NCBI GenBank assembly: GCA_007679095.1
Contig: VEFU01000041.1
Span: 1 to 40,385, forward strand
Source: Paenibacillus bovis
GTDB lineage: Bacteria > Bacillota > Bacilli > Bacillales > Bacillaceae_C
Direction: 5' to 3'
Length of the DNA stretch: 40,385 nt
Shown: positions 18,101-27,025 of the stretch, piece by piece
How positions within the stretch are numbered: the stretch's first letter is position 1
Layout: the number at the start of each line of letters is the position of its first letter
Notes under the pieces: model-generated
What the model saw: only the letters and a program-made list of their open reading frames with translations
Databases searched by the model: none
Told to the model about the DNA's origin: nothing
Program-made: the position numbers and the translations under genes

Positions 18101-18961
18101 ATGGATAAAGAGATGTCCTATGGTAAAGATTATAAATTTATTCCGGCCACATCTTTAAGTAGTGGAGCCGGGCTTGATGTGTTATCTGATTTATATTTTC
18201 ATACGATACAAATCGTTAACATTGTCCTTGTTGGAAAGCCTAATTCTGATGATTTTGTTTTAGTGGACGCAGGCATGCCAATGTCAGCAAACGAAATAAT
18301 TAATACGATTGAGAAGCGTTTTGGAGCAAACAAAAAACCACAAGCCATTTTGTTAACACATGGCCATTTTGACCATGTCGGGGCAATTATAGAGTTATTA
18401 GAAACATGGGGTGACATACCGGTGTATGCTCATGAAAAAGAACTTCCCTATCTTACAGGGAAAGAGAATTATCCTGAGCCTGACCCAACTGTGGAAGGTG
18501 GAATGGTTTCTAAGATGTCTGCCTATTTTCCAAATGAAGCAATCAACTTAGGTAATAAAGTGGAAGTTTTTCCAGCTGATGGGACTGTTCCATTTTTATC
18601 TGAATTTCGTTGGATACATACACCTGGGCATACACCAGGACATGTCTCCTTTTTTCGAGAAAGAGATCGTGCATTAATTGCCGGAGATGCTTTTATCACG
18701 GTGAAACAAGAATACCTTGCAAAAGTAATGATGCAAGAACAAGAAATAAGCGGGCCACCTAGATACTTAACACCTGATTGGAACGCAGCTTGGGAATCTG
18801 TAAAAAAACTGGAAGCACTGAAGCCAATTGTAGCAGTTACTGGACATGGTCTTCCTATGAAAGGCGATTTATTATCGGAAAGCCTAACTAGATTAGCGCG
18901 TGAATTTGATAAAATTGCAATTCCGGAACATGGGAAGTATGTGGATGGGAATTTACATTAA
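18101..18961 (+). CDS. MBL-fold metallohydrolase
   Basis: A metallo-beta-lactamase-fold hydrolase with the zinc ligands in THGHFDH (H87, H89, D91, H92), a later histidine in HTPGHTPGHVSFF, the bridging Asp in ALIAGDAFIT and a last His in VTGHGLPM. The length of 286 residues is typical of the glyoxalase-II/lactonase-like branch. There is no signal peptide, so it should be cytoplasmic. GAGGTGATTTTTCG precedes the ATG. The gene ends with a strong terminator. Its substrate is unknown. Confidence 0.88.
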   Translation: MDKEMSYGKDYKFIPATSLSSGAGLDVLSDLYFHTIQIVNIVLVGKPNSDDFVLVDAGMPMSANEIINTIEKRFGANKKPQAILLTHGHFDHVGAIIELLETWGDIPVYAHEKELPYLTGKENYPEPDPTVEGGMVSKMSAYFPNEAINLGNKVEVFPADGTVPFLSEFRWIHTPGHTPGHVSFFRERDRALIAGDAFITVKQEYLAKVMMQEQEISGPPRYLTPDWNAAWESVKKLEALKPIVAVTGHGLPMKGDLLSESLTRLAREFDKIAIPEHGKYVDGNLH

Positions 18962-18966
18962 GTTGT

Positions 18967-18998
18967 GAGCTTGGAGACGGGGTTTCCAAGCTCTTTTT
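18967..18998 (+). terminator. Terminator of the MBL-fold gene
   Basis: GAGCTTGGA (18967-18975) pairs with TCCAAGCTC (18985-18993), followed by TTTTT. Confidence 0.9.
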
Positions 18999-19197
18999 GT
19001 TGTAAAGACATCCTACTTCGTGATTAACCTTAGAAAAATAATCCTTCAAATGCTTTAAGTTAATAACAAGATATCGAATTTTGCATTCTAATTACCTTTG
19101 CTCAAGCTACATTGGAATCAGATTCCCCTCTGATCCCTCATTTCTTAAACAATCACTATGTCAGCATTCACAATAATCGAATGAACTATATTTCTTT

Positions 19198-20112
19198 TCA
19201 CTCTTCCCCTATTATCTTCACTTCTGTCTCCAAATCAACACCGAACTTTTCTTTTACAGTTGCTTGGACGTGGCGGATTAGTTGGATATAGTCGCTAGAT
19301 GTTGCGTTGTCGACATTGACAATGAAGCCAGCGTGTTTTTTGGATACTTCCGCTCCACCGATTCTTGTACCTTGCAAGTTGCTATCTTGAATTAGTTTGC
19401 CAGCGAAGTAACCAGGCGGGCGTTTAAACACACTTCCACAAGAAGGATATTCTAATGGTTGTTTCGATTCTCTTAAAAATGTATTTTCGTCCATTTTTGC
19501 CTTAATTGCTTCATAGTTACCATCCTTCAATGTAAAAACAGCTTCCACAATAATTAAATTTTCTTTTGCAAAAATACTGTTGCGATAACTAAAATCGAAT
19601 TCACCTTCCACAAACGTTTTAAATTCTCCGCTCTGTGTAATCACCTTTGCACTTGTTAGTACTTCTGATATTTCTCCTCCATAGGCACCTGCATTCATGA
19701 TTAACGCACCACCTACTGTACCTGGTATTCCACAAGCAAATTCTAGTCCCGATAAATGATTATCTAAAGCCACACGTGATACATCTATGATATTAGCTCC
19801 ACTTCCTACAGTTATTATATTCCCCTCGACTGTTAACTCATTTAAGAGCTCTAGGCTAACAACTATTCCTCGAATCCCAGAGTCACGGATAATTACGTTT
19901 GTTCCTTTTCCTAAAACTGTAAGCGGAATTTTATTTTCATGGGCATATGTTACAATTATTTGGAGATTCTCCATTTTTGTAGGTTTTATAAAGAGATCAC
20001 ATATTCCACCTGTTTTAATAAATGTGTGTTTTGATAATGGCTCATTTGCCAATATTTCTACATTAGGAATTAATTTTTGTAAGTCATTAAAAATCTTTAT
20101 GTTGTCAATCAT
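19198..20112 (-). CDS. murB: UDP-N-acetylenolpyruvoylglucosamine reductase
   Basis: This is the FAD enzyme of peptidoglycan precursor synthesis that reduces UDP-GlcNAc-enolpyruvate to UDP-MurNAc in the cytoplasm. Visible motifs are HTFIKTGGICDLFI, the FAD-binding VLGKGTNVIIRDSGIRGIV, GIPGTVGGALIMNAGAYGGEI, YRNSIFA and EYPSCGSVFKRPPGYFAGKLI, which contains the catalytic serine region. The start at 20112 (MIDNIKIF) has GAGGAAG upstream and gives 304 residues, the usual size. A longer frame to 20184 has no such site. Single gene. Confidence 0.94.
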   Translation of the reverse strand: MIDNIKIFNDLQKLIPNVEILANEPLSKHTFIKTGGICDLFIKPTKMENLQIIVTYAHENKIPLTVLGKGTNVIIRDSGIRGIVVSLELLNELTVEGNIITVGSGANIIDVSRVALDNHLSGLEFACGIPGTVGGALIMNAGAYGGEISEVLTSAKVITQSGEFKTFVEGEFDFSYRNSIFAKENLIIVEAVFTLKDGNYEAIKAKMDENTFLRESKQPLEYPSCGSVFKRPPGYFAGKLIQDSNLQGTRIGGAEVSKKHAGFIVNVDNATSSDYIQLIRHVQATVKEKFGVDLETEVKIIGEE

Positions 20113-20346
20113 TATATTCTTCCTCATATTCATTAATTTAGTTAAGTATATATTGATAGTAAAATAACTATCATTGAAAAGCAATGCTGATACTATCTAG
20201 TGAATTCTCCATAACGTTGTCAGCATTAGATCTATTCAATATTATTACATTTTAATTGCATTTAGTAGTTAACATATTCAAACACTGCTAGTTCGTTGCC
20301 CATTTTTGTAGTTTTGTGTTCTTTATGTTTCCATTTGCAGATTTTG

Positions 20347-20355
20347 TGGTATAAT
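20347..20355 (+). promoter_or_regulatory. Extended -10 promoter of the antisense RNA
   Basis: TGGTATAAT (20347-20355) is a perfect TGn extended -10. The -35 region is weak. It points into the region antisense to the 3' end of the toxin transcript. Confidence 0.65.
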
Positions 20356-20377
20356 AGCACTAAATAAATCATACATT

Positions 20378-20414
20378 AAAAAAAGCTGCTCCGATGCTCG
20401 AACATCGAAACAGC
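20378..20414 (-). terminator. Terminator of the toxin mRNA
   Basis: On the minus strand, GCTGTTTCGATG and CATCGGAGCAGC form a 12-pair stem around TTCGAG, followed by TTTTTTT. Confidence 0.85.
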
Positions 20415-20458
20415 AATACAATAGCAGATTCCCTTAAAGGGGTCGGCACATCAAAACG

Positions 20459-20512
20459 GACTAAAACCGCCTGAGTCGTCCAAACTCCAAATAAGCGGCT
20501 TTAGTCTTTTTT
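20459..20512 (+). terminator. Terminator of the antisense RNA
   Basis: GACTAAAACCGC (20459-20470) pairs with GCGGCTTTAGTC (20495-20506), followed by six T residues (20507-20512). The same stem can form in the toxin mRNA just after its stop codon. Confidence 0.8.
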
Positions 20513-20584
20513 ATTGAATGACAGTATCGCAACAACAAGTCCAGCAAACCCAATCATGACTGTTAGTCCTTCATACACTGTCAT
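20501..20584 (-). CDS. Putative type I toxin, holin-like (TxpA/BsrG, Hol-Tox family)
   Basis: A 27-residue membrane peptide that starts MTVYEGLTVMIGFAGLVVAI and ends in NKKD. The MTVYE start, one hydrophobic helix and a charged C-terminus are hallmarks of the TxpA/BsrG/BsrE/YonT toxins, which insert into the membrane when unregulated. AGGGAGGTGAT lies five bases before the ATG, an unusually strong site. The stop codon sits inside a 12-bp stem. A convergent antisense RNA overlaps the last codons and the 3' untranslated region. It is not part of a visible prophage. Confidence is high for the family and moderate for toxicity. Confidence 0.82.
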   Translation of the reverse strand: MTVYEGLTVMIGFAGLVVAILSFNKKD

Positions 20585-20660
20585 ACGGCATCACCTCCCT
20601 CCGAAGAGAAATGGGGTGAGTACCGACCGCCTATTCAGAAATCTTCACTATTGTCTTATC

Positions 20661-20693
20661 ATTATAACATCCCCCGAACAAGAACACACGTTC
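20661..20693 (-). promoter_or_regulatory. Toxin promoter with a LexA-like palindrome
   Basis: On the minus strand, TGTTATAAT is an extended -10 (TATAAT at 20666-20661). GAACGTGTGTTC (20693-20682) covers the -35 position and matches the core of the Bacillus LexA box (CGAAC-N4-GTTCG) except for the outermost pair. This suggests possible SOS control. Confidence 0.5.
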
Positions 20694-20741
20694 CTTTTGT
20701 TCTTTTATCCGCATTTTCTTTAGACAAATATCGACAAGCCC

Positions 20742-21341
20742 TCACTTAAACCAGCCCTTTTTACGTGACTGAGTTATTGCTTCAATACGATTCGAAACTT
20801 CCAATTTATCGAGAATCTGTGAAATATAATTGCGAACAGTTCCTGTTTTAATACTTAATTTATCAGCAATTTCTTTCGTGTTTTTCCCATCTGCAACTAG
20901 CTCTAATACAGCTTTTTCCCTAACGGTAAGCGGATTTTCTTCACTATATATATCATCCATTAACTCAGGTGCATAAATTTTTCTTCCTGCCATCACACTG
21001 CGAATGGAATCTGCAAGTTCTTCACTTGGACTGTCCTTCAGTAAATAGCCCTTTACACCAGCTTTAATTGCTTGTTGAAAATATCCTGACCTGGCGAATG
21101 TCGTTAAGATAATAACCTTACATCCTAGATCACGAATTTCTTCGGCAGCTTCAAGTCCTGTTTTTTCTGGCATTTCGATATCCATTACACAAATATCTGG
21201 TTTAAATTGCTTTACCAACTTTATTGCATCCACTCCGTTGTTTGCCATTCCAACTACTTCCATATCTTCTTCTAAATTAAGTAATGAACCTAATGCCCCT
21301 AGCATCATACGTTGATCTTCTGCTATGACAATTCGTATCAT
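20742..21341 (-). CDS. desR: Response regulator DesR
   Basis: A NarL-family response regulator that activates des at low temperature. The 199 residues comprise a receiver domain with the acidic pocket E8-D9 and the phosphoacceptor D54 (CVMDIEMPEKTG), then a LuxR-type helix-turn-helix (LTVREKAVLELVADGKNTKEI). Its neighbour upstream is the cognate kinase desK (20 bases apart), and des itself follows the order des-desK-desR as in Bacillus subtilis. GAGGGGAAG precedes the ATG. A candidate DesR operator is at 23653-23690. Confidence 0.93.
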   Translation of the reverse strand: MIRIVIAEDQRMMLGALGSLLNLEEDMEVVGMANNGVDAIKLVKQFKPDICVMDIEMPEKTGLEAAEEIRDLGCKVIILTTFARSGYFQQAIKAGVKGYLLKDSPSEELADSIRSVMAGRKIYAPELMDDIYSEENPLTVREKAVLELVADGKNTKEIADKLSIKTGTVRNYISQILDKLEVSNRIEAITQSRKKGWFK

Positions 21342-21360
21342 TTTCTCTTCCCCTCACTTT

Positions 21361-22470
21361 TTACGTTACGATGGTTGGAATCTTCATCGTAATCGTAGTT
21401 CCTACGTGTGAATCAATTTCTAATGTCCCATTCACAAATTCTAGTCTCTCTCTAATACCAACTAATCCATTCCCTTTACCTAGAGCATGTTTTGCATCGA
21501 TGCCAATGCCGTCATCCTTCACAATAATCGTAATATCTTTTGGAGTTTGTTCAATTTTAATCCAACATGTTTTTGCCTGACTGTGTTTGACCACATTATT
21601 TACAGCTTCTTTCATACACATGCTCATAATGTTTTCAAGAAACAAAGAAACATTTACTAACTTTTTATCGTAAACAATGATTAACTCCACTTGCGCTACC
21701 TGTAAAATTTCTTGCACACTTACGAGCTCCTCTTTAAGCCTAATCCCTCTCATTTGTGACACAAGCGTTCTAACTTCATTTAACGCAGTACGAGCTGTTT
21801 GCTGCACATCTTTTAATTCATTACGTGCTTGCTCTGGGTTTTTGTACATGACTCGCCTAGCTAAGTCACTCTTCAACCCAATTAGGGATAATTTTTGCCC
21901 TAATGTATCGTGCAAATCACGTGCGATACGTTGACGTTCCTCTTGTTTTACTAATTCTGCAATTTTATTATTGGCAGTCTCCAATTGCTGTTCTAATTTT
22001 TCTTGTTTTTTTCGATTATAAATATTAACTGGCATTAGTACTACACTTATGCAAGTAATAATAATAAATGGCAAATGTTGAAAAAATATTTCATAATCGA
22101 AAATGACAATTACACTTACCGCTGCTGCAGTTACGGATAAATGAATGATATATAATGTGAAAAATGCAATACGATTTCTTATATTCCCATTATAATACGC
22201 AATGAAAAATGCTAAATAAATATATTGGAATAAAAGTGACATTGTCATTGAAATACATATTAATATAATCGTCCACAAGTAAACTGGCCATCTTTTCGAA
22301 ATAAACGCCATTTGTAATGTAATGAAAAAGACTACTGTTAACAATATTCCTACGATCACTTCGAGCGTTGAAGAAGATTGAAATATAAAATAAAAAGGTA
22401 AAATTGCTAAGATTGCCCAAATATACGGTGTTATTCCAGAACTTTTAAGTTTAGATAATATTTTCTTCAT
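21361..22470 (-). CDS. desK: Membrane thermosensor histidine kinase DesK
   Basis: This is the kinase/phosphatase that measures membrane fluidity or thickness. Four to five hydrophobic segments lie in residues 15-150, followed by a coiled linker (EKLEQQLETANNKIAELVKQEE). The HisKA_3 phosphoacceptor H187 is in RIARDLHDTLGQKLS. The ATPase domain has CMKEAVNNVVKHSQ and DDGIGID with LGKGNGLVGIRERL. Length and layout match Bacillus subtilis DesK. TAGGGG precedes the ATG. It lies downstream of a terminator that follows des. Confidence 0.93.
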   Translation of the reverse strand: MKKILSKLKSSGITPYIWAILAILPFYFIFQSSSTLEVIVGILLTVVFFITLQMAFISKRWPVYLWTIILICISMTMSLLFQYIYLAFFIAYYNGNIRNRIAFFTLYIIHLSVTAAAVSVIVIFDYEIFFQHLPFIIITCISVVLMPVNIYNRKKQEKLEQQLETANNKIAELVKQEERQRIARDLHDTLGQKLSLIGLKSDLARRVMYKNPEQARNELKDVQQTARTALNEVRTLVSQMRGIRLKEELVSVQEILQVAQVELIIVYDKKLVNVSLFLENIMSMCMKEAVNNVVKHSQAKTCWIKIEQTPKDITIIVKDDGIGIDAKHALGKGNGLVGIRERLEFVNGTLEIDSHVGTTITMKIPTIVT

Positions 22471-22483
22471 ACATAACCCCTAT

Positions 22484-22522
22484 AAAAAAAGTTGCTCCCT
22501 TGTATCATAACACAAAGGAGCA
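22484..22522 (-). terminator. Terminator between des and desK
   Basis: On the minus strand, TGCTCCTTTGT and ACAAGGGAGCA form an 11-pair stem followed by TTTTTTT. desKR must therefore depend on read-through or on a promoter close to desK. Confidence 0.85.
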
Positions 22523-22531
22523 TCGCAATTG

Positions 22532-23584
22532 TTATGGATTTTTCACAGTAGATACATTTGTACTCAATTTCCGTTCATTATCCTTGCTAACCTTTTCCAT
22601 TACATTTTTTATATCCTTAAAGCCTATAAACTTTTTATTCTCTTCATCCCAAAGTCGGAAATGAAGGGATTTAAGACTAGTTTTTAATGTAATTGTTGTT
22701 GCTTCCTGTAATGCTTCATTTTTGTTATGGACTTCTTCTAAATAATAATTAGGTATTCTTGGACTCAAATGATGGATATGGTGGAAACCAATATTGCCTG
22801 TTAACCATTGTAACACTTTTGGCAGTTTATAATATGAGCTTCCATCAATTGCAGCTTTTACAAAATCCCAGTTTTCTTGATTCTCAAAATAAGAATCCTC
22901 GAATTGATGTTGTACATAAAATAACCAAATTCCTAACGAACCCGCCAAAAAGAATATTGGTCCTTGAACGAGGAGAAAATCTTGCCAGCCTAAAGTTACA
23001 CAAAAAATGATGATTAATACTACTATCGAAATATTAGTGATATACGTATTAATTTTTTCCCTACGTCTTGCGTTTTTTACATTAAACCGATATGAGACTA
23101 AGAAAATATAAATTGGACCGAGAACAAACATCACAAAGGGATTTCGGTATAAACGATATCCGATTTCCTGCCATTTGGATGCGGCCAAATATTCCTTTAC
23201 GGTCATTACCCAAACGTCTCCTGTACCTCGTTTATTCAGATTACTACTCGTTGCATGGTGAATTGCATGACTGCGTTTCCATTGTTCGAAAGGACAAAAC
23301 GTTAAGATTCCGGCAATAGTACCGAGAATCATATTCGATTTCCTCTTTTTAAAGAATGATCCATGACAGCAATCATGAAAAATAATAAAAATCCTTACTA
23401 AAAACCCTGCAGCTACTATACAGATAGCCAGAGTTAAAAAATATGAAATCGAAAGGCTTTTATAAGCTAAGAACCACAAAACGAAGAATGGGATGAATGT
23501 ATTTAACATTTGCATAACACTACTTTTCGTATTTGAATGTTCATAATGGGAAATTTCTTTTTTTAGATTTCTCAATTTAGACAT
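22532..23584 (-). CDS. des: Membrane phospholipid delta-5 type fatty acid desaturase
   Basis: This enzyme introduces double bonds into membrane lipid acyl chains after cold shock. The three histidine boxes that bind the di-iron centre are present: HDCCH (H70-H74), HAIHH and HHIHH. Several hydrophobic segments lie between them. The length (350 residues) matches Bacillus subtilis Des. AAGGGGA precedes the ATG at 23584. Control by the DesKR pair encoded downstream is well established for the family. A DesR-like operator lies about 70-105 bases upstream. Confidence 0.94.
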   Translation of the reverse strand: MSKLRNLKKEISHYEHSNTKSSVMQMLNTFIPFFVLWFLAYKSLSISYFLTLAICIVAAGFLVRIFIIFHDCCHGSFFKKRKSNMILGTIAGILTFCPFEQWKRSHAIHHATSSNLNKRGTGDVWVMTVKEYLAASKWQEIGYRLYRNPFVMFVLGPIYIFLVSYRFNVKNARRREKINTYITNISIVVLIIIFCVTLGWQDFLLVQGPIFFLAGSLGIWLFYVQHQFEDSYFENQENWDFVKAAIDGSSYYKLPKVLQWLTGNIGFHHIHHLSPRIPNYYLEEVHNKNEALQEATTITLKTSLKSLHFRLWDEENKKFIGFKDIKNVMEKVSKDNERKLSTNVSTVKNP

Positions 23585-23652
23585 GAAGGTAGTCCCCTTC
23601 CACTGTATAACATTATTGTTCTCATTGTAAGTAAAGGAGGTTGTTAGTAAAA

Positions 23653-23690
23653 GACATAGATGTCATGTATAAAACATGATAAATGTCATG
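23653..23690. promoter_or_regulatory. DesR operator upstream of des
   Basis: Two inverted repeats lie side by side: GACATAGATGTC (23653-23664) and CATGATAAATGTCATG (23675-23690). The ATGACA/TGTCAT half-sites resemble those of the Bacillus subtilis des promoter. The position, upstream of the candidate -10 at 23604-23609, fits activation. Confidence 0.7.
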
Positions 23691-23691
23691 A

Positions 23692-24540
23692 TTACACTTG
23701 TTTTCTAAGTAATGGTAAAGTACAGCAACGGAAGGATCCTCCAGATTTAATAATTTCCGAAAAGTCTACTTCTATTACTTTATATCCTCTTTCCCGAAGT
23801 TGCTCATTCACTCTACTGTTAATTGGCATACTAAATACTTGTTTACATCCAATTGAAAAAACATTTGTCGCGAGTGCAAACTGTTCTTCTTCTGTAACTT
23901 CAATAAGCTCATATTTGCTTGCAAGGTATGTGACAGTTTCATTATGTAATGCCTCAGGATAAATAAGAGCTTCCTTAGGAGAGAGTATATTGAAAACACA
24001 ATCAAGGTGTAAGTATTTTTCATCAATAGGGATTGTGACAATATCATAATCTGGAATATTTTGCTGTAGTTGCTTAACAGCATGTTCATTTGTACGGTTG
24101 GATAATCCTACATAAATCGTTTTATGATCAACAAGTACATCTCCTCCTTCAATTCTGCCATTAACTAAATCAACAAATGAGATTCCTTTGTTATCTAATT
24201 TTTTCTTTAAAACATTTTCTTCCCCTTTCCTAATTTCCTTTGCCATTTCTGCAATAAAAAGCTTGTTACCTACCGTGAAACCAATATCTCTTGTAAATAC
24301 TTGTTCAGGATATGTTTCACTTGGTGGTAATAATATAACTTCAACTCCGTGTTCCGTAAGCTTTTTTGTAAATTCCCTATGTTGTGTCATTGCTAATTCT
24401 TGATCGATATTTTCTTTCAAATATTTTCTTTGTGTTGCATTAATTACATCACGAATTTCCATATATGTTGGTTCGCAAAGAACTACTTTTTGTAACAAAT
24501 CATATTCACTGTCAATATAGATCGGAAATTGTATTCCCAT
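23692..24540 (-). CDS. DDAH-like hydrolase / amidinotransferase-fold protein (YkgA-like)
   Basis: A member of the guanidine-modifying superfamily that includes dimethylarginine dimethylaminohydrolase and arginine deiminase. The nucleophilic Cys is in GGSFRCCTLPL, the catalytic His in YLHLDCVFNIL, and acidic substrate-binding residues in FTRDIGFTVGN and RIEGGDVLVD. The 282 residues form the single alpha/beta propeller. The closest named relative I recall is Bacillus subtilis YkgA. The true substrate is not known. AGAGGTG precedes the ATG. The gene ends two bases before the DesR operator of des. Confidence 0.85.
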   Translation of the reverse strand: MGIQFPIYIDSEYDLLQKVVLCEPTYMEIRDVINATQRKYLKENIDQELAMTQHREFTKKLTEHGVEVILLPPSETYPEQVFTRDIGFTVGNKLFIAEMAKEIRKGEENVLKKKLDNKGISFVDLVNGRIEGGDVLVDHKTIYVGLSNRTNEHAVKQLQQNIPDYDIVTIPIDEKYLHLDCVFNILSPKEALIYPEALHNETVTYLASKYELIEVTEEEQFALATNVFSIGCKQVFSMPINSRVNEQLRERGYKVIEVDFSEIIKSGGSFRCCTLPLLRKQV

Positions 24541-24599
24541 ACAAGCACCTCTTTTTTTATTTCTACATATTATTACCCACTTAATTCAAATAATTAACA

Positions 24600-24645
24600 T
24601 AAAAAAGTAACTAGCATCTATGAGTATCACAGACTACTAGTTACC
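24600..24645 (-). terminator. Terminator of proB-proA-ilvE
   Basis: On the minus strand, GTAACTAG and CTAGTTAC pair across a 22-base loop, followed by TTTTTT. It begins nine bases after the ilvE stop codon. Confidence 0.75.
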
Positions 24646-24653
24646 AAATTCAT

Positions 24654-25733
24654 TTATTCTGTTTCTACAACTACTCGCCATCCAAATGGATCTTCTGCAA
24701 CACCTGTTTGAATTCCCGTTAATGAGTCGTAGATTTTTTTCGCTAATGGACCTGTCTCTAGATTGTTTACTGTTATCTTTTCCCCATTCCACGATAATTC
24801 TCCAATTGGGGAGATTACTGCTGCTGTTCCAGTTCCGAATGCTTCTTCTAATTTGCCTTCATGGTGAGCTGCAAATAATTCTTCAATCGATATTTTCCGC
24901 TCTACTACCGGAATATTCCAATATTGCAATAATTCAATCACTGATTTTCTCGTAATACCTTCTAAAATACTACCATTTAATTCTGGTGTAACTACTTCAC
25001 CATCAATTTTGAAGAAAACATTCATACTGCCTACTTCTTCAATATATTTATTTTCACGACCGTCTAACCAAAGTACTTGTGAGTACCCTTGTTTTTCAGC
25101 ATCATGTTGTGCTTTTAAAGATGCAGCATAGTTTCCTGCTGTTTTTGCATTTCCTGTACCACCTTTAACAGCACGAACAAAATCACCTTCAACCGCAATC
25201 TTTACTGGGTTGATACCTTCTTTGTAATAAGCACCTACTGGAGACAAAATTATTACAAATGAATATTGAGCAGAAGGTCTTACACCTAAATATGGCTCTG
25301 TCGCAAAAATAAATGGACGAACATATAAGGATGTTCCTTCTACGCTTGGAACCCAATCTTTATCAACGGCAATCAGTTTTTTCAATGCGTACAAAGCAAA
25401 ATCTTCATCAATTTCTGGAATAACTAATCGTTTATTGGAACGATTTAGACGTTTCATGTTCTCATCTGGTCTAAAAAGTAATATTTCATTTTCCTTTGTA
25501 TTATAGGCTTTTAAACCTTCAAATACTGTCTGTCCATAATGGAATATGATCGCAGAAGGATCTAAAGAAATTGGTTGGTACGGAACTATTCTCGCGTCAT
25601 GCCACCCCATTCCCTCTGTATAATCCATGATGAACATATGATCCGTAAATACAGTTCCAAAGGATAATTGATCAAATGCAGGCTTTTCTTTTAAATTACT
25701 ACTTAATTGTACGTCTATTTGGTATTCTTTCAC
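24654..25733 (-). CDS. ilvE: Branched-chain amino acid aminotransferase
   Basis: A PLP enzyme that interconverts Leu, Ile and Val with their 2-oxo acids. Family motifs include FDQLSFGTVFTDHM, FHYGQTVFEGLKAY, the PLP lysine region GGTGNAKTAGNYAASLKAQ, LEGITRKSVIELL and GTGTAAVISPIG. The first ATG (25742) directly abuts GGAG, which is too close. GTG at 25733 sits nine bases from it and gives the same N-terminal length as Bacillus IlvE (359 residues). It lies only 32 bases after proA with no terminator between, so it should be controlled by the proline T-box upstream of proB. Confidence 0.93.
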   Translation of the reverse strand: MKEYQIDVQLSSNLKEKPAFDQLSFGTVFTDHMFIMDYTEGMGWHDARIVPYQPISLDPSAIIFHYGQTVFEGLKAYNTKENEILLFRPDENMKRLNRSNKRLVIPEIDEDFALYALKKLIAVDKDWVPSVEGTSLYVRPFIFATEPYLGVRPSAQYSFVIILSPVGAYYKEGINPVKIAVEGDFVRAVKGGTGNAKTAGNYAASLKAQHDAEKQGYSQVLWLDGRENKYIEEVGSMNVFFKIDGEVVTPELNGSILEGITRKSVIELLQYWNIPVVERKISIEELFAAHHEGKLEEAFGTGTAAVISPIGELSWNGEKITVNNLETGPLAKKIYDSLTGIQTGVAEDPFGWRVVVETE

Positions 25734-25765
25734 CGATGCCATCTCCTTTTACGTCTTCTTTCTTA

Positions 25766-27013
25766 TTATAAACGTATTTGTCCATTTCCCGAAATAAAAA
25801 ATTTACTAGATGTTAGTGCATGAAGACCCATTGGCCCACGTGCATGTAATTTTTGCGTACTAATGCCGATTTCTGCTCCATATCCAAATTCAAACCCGTC
25901 CGTAAATCTAGTCGACGCATTATGATATACCGCTGCTGCATCTACGCGATTTAGGAATATAGCTGCATTTTTATCATCATCTGTAATAATTGCTTCGGAA
26001 TGCTTCGTGCCGTATTTATTGATGTGGTTAATAGCTTCTTCTACATCACTTACTAATTTAACACTCACTGTTAATGCCAGGTATTCAGTTCCCCAATCTT
26101 CTTCAGAAGCAATAGTTGCAGCTGAAAAAGCTTTTACTACGTCATCATCACCAATGATCTCTACACCTTGTTCATGTAATTTGCTTAGTAGTTCTCTGCC
26201 ATTTTCTGCAAACCAATTGTCATGAACAAGTAGCGATTCAATTGCGTTACACACGGATGGACGCTGTAATTTTGCGTTTAACGTTACCTTTTCAGCCATT
26301 TCTTTATTAGCAAACTCATCAATATAAACGTGACAATTTCCTGCACCAGTCTCAATTACTGGAACTGTCGCCTCACGAATAACTGTTTCAATTAAATTTT
26401 TTCCACCACGTGGGATTAGTACATCTAAATATTGATTTAAGTGGAAAAATTCTCTTGCTGTTTCTCTACTCGTATCTTCAATTAATTGGATAGACTCTAC
26501 AGGAACTGCGCTTTTTTGAAGAGCGCGATGAATCGTATTAATTAGTGCGATGTTAGAATATCTCGCAGATGAACTACCTCTTAAAATTACTGCATTTCCT
26601 GTTTTAAGAGCAAGAGTAGCTGCATCTACTGTCACATTTGGTCTTGCTTCATAAATCATCCCTATCACACCAATTGGCACACGTTTCCTTTGAATTAATA
26701 GCCCATTTTCTTTTTCAATCGTTTCTAATGATTCACCTATCGGATCTTGCAATTCAATTAAAAGTGATATCGCATGTGCCATATCTTGAATTCTTTTTTC
26801 GTTAAGCATAATTCGATCAAGTATTGCTTCTGAAATTCCTTTTTCTCGACCTTGTTCCAAATCCTTTGCATTTTCCGAGAGAATCGTCTCTTGATCCACT
26901 ATTAACTGCTCTGCAATCAATGCTAATGCGTTATTTTTTTCTTCAGTAGAAATACCTACTAATTCGTAGCTGGCTTCTTTTGCTAATGCTCCTTTTTTCA
27001 ACACTTCACTCAT
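25766..27013 (-). CDS. proA: Glutamate-5-semialdehyde dehydrogenase (gamma-glutamyl phosphate reductase)
   Basis: The second step of proline synthesis, which reduces gamma-glutamyl phosphate with NADPH. The 415 residues belong to the aldehyde dehydrogenase superfamily. The catalytic Cys lies in [15 protein letters not shown]. Other motifs are [35 protein letters not shown] and the C-terminal [18 protein letters not shown] lies six bases before the ATG. It starts 12 bases after proB in a proB-proA-ilvE operon. Confidence 0.96.
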   Translation of the reverse strand: MSEVLKKGALAKEASYELVGISTEEKNNALALIAEQLIVDQETILSENAKDLEQGREKGISEAILDRIMLNEKRIQDMAHAISLLIELQDPIGESLETIEKENGLLIQRKRVPIGVIGMIYEARPNVTVDAATLALKTGNAVILRGSSSARYSNIALINTIHRALQKSAVPVESIQLIEDTSRETAREFFHLNQYLDVLIPRGGKNLIETVIREATVPVIETGAGNCHVYIDEFANKEMAEKVTLNAKLQRPSVCNAIESLLVHDNWFAENGRELLSKLHEQGVEIIGDDDVVKAFSAATIASEEDWGTEYLALTVSVKLVSDVEEAINHINKYGTKHSEAIITDDDKNAAIFLNRVDAAAVYHNASTRFTDGFEFGYGAEIGISTQKLHARGPMGLHALTSSKFFISGNGQIRL

Positions 27014-27025
27014 TTTCTTCCCCTC

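Larger units (their letters stand above)
20362..20512 (+). ncRNA. Candidate antisense antitoxin RNA of a type I toxin-antitoxin module
   Basis: A transcript from the extended -10 at 20347-20355 would run about 150 bases and stop at the hairpin with a T run at 20459-20512. It is complementary to the whole 3' untranslated region of the toxin mRNA and to its last codons, in the same geometry as RatA/TxpA and SR4/BsrG. No open frame with a ribosome binding site lies in it. Its 5' part contains the complement of the toxin-mRNA terminator. Confidence 0.7.

Noticed and set aside
20183-20228. AATGCTGA/TCAGCATT inverted repeat upstream of murB
   Set aside because: Only eight pairs across a loop of about thirty bases with no T run; could be chance.
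20514-20723. 69-codon plus-strand frame across the toxin region
   Set aside because: It has no ribosome binding site and is antisense to the toxin gene and its promoter.
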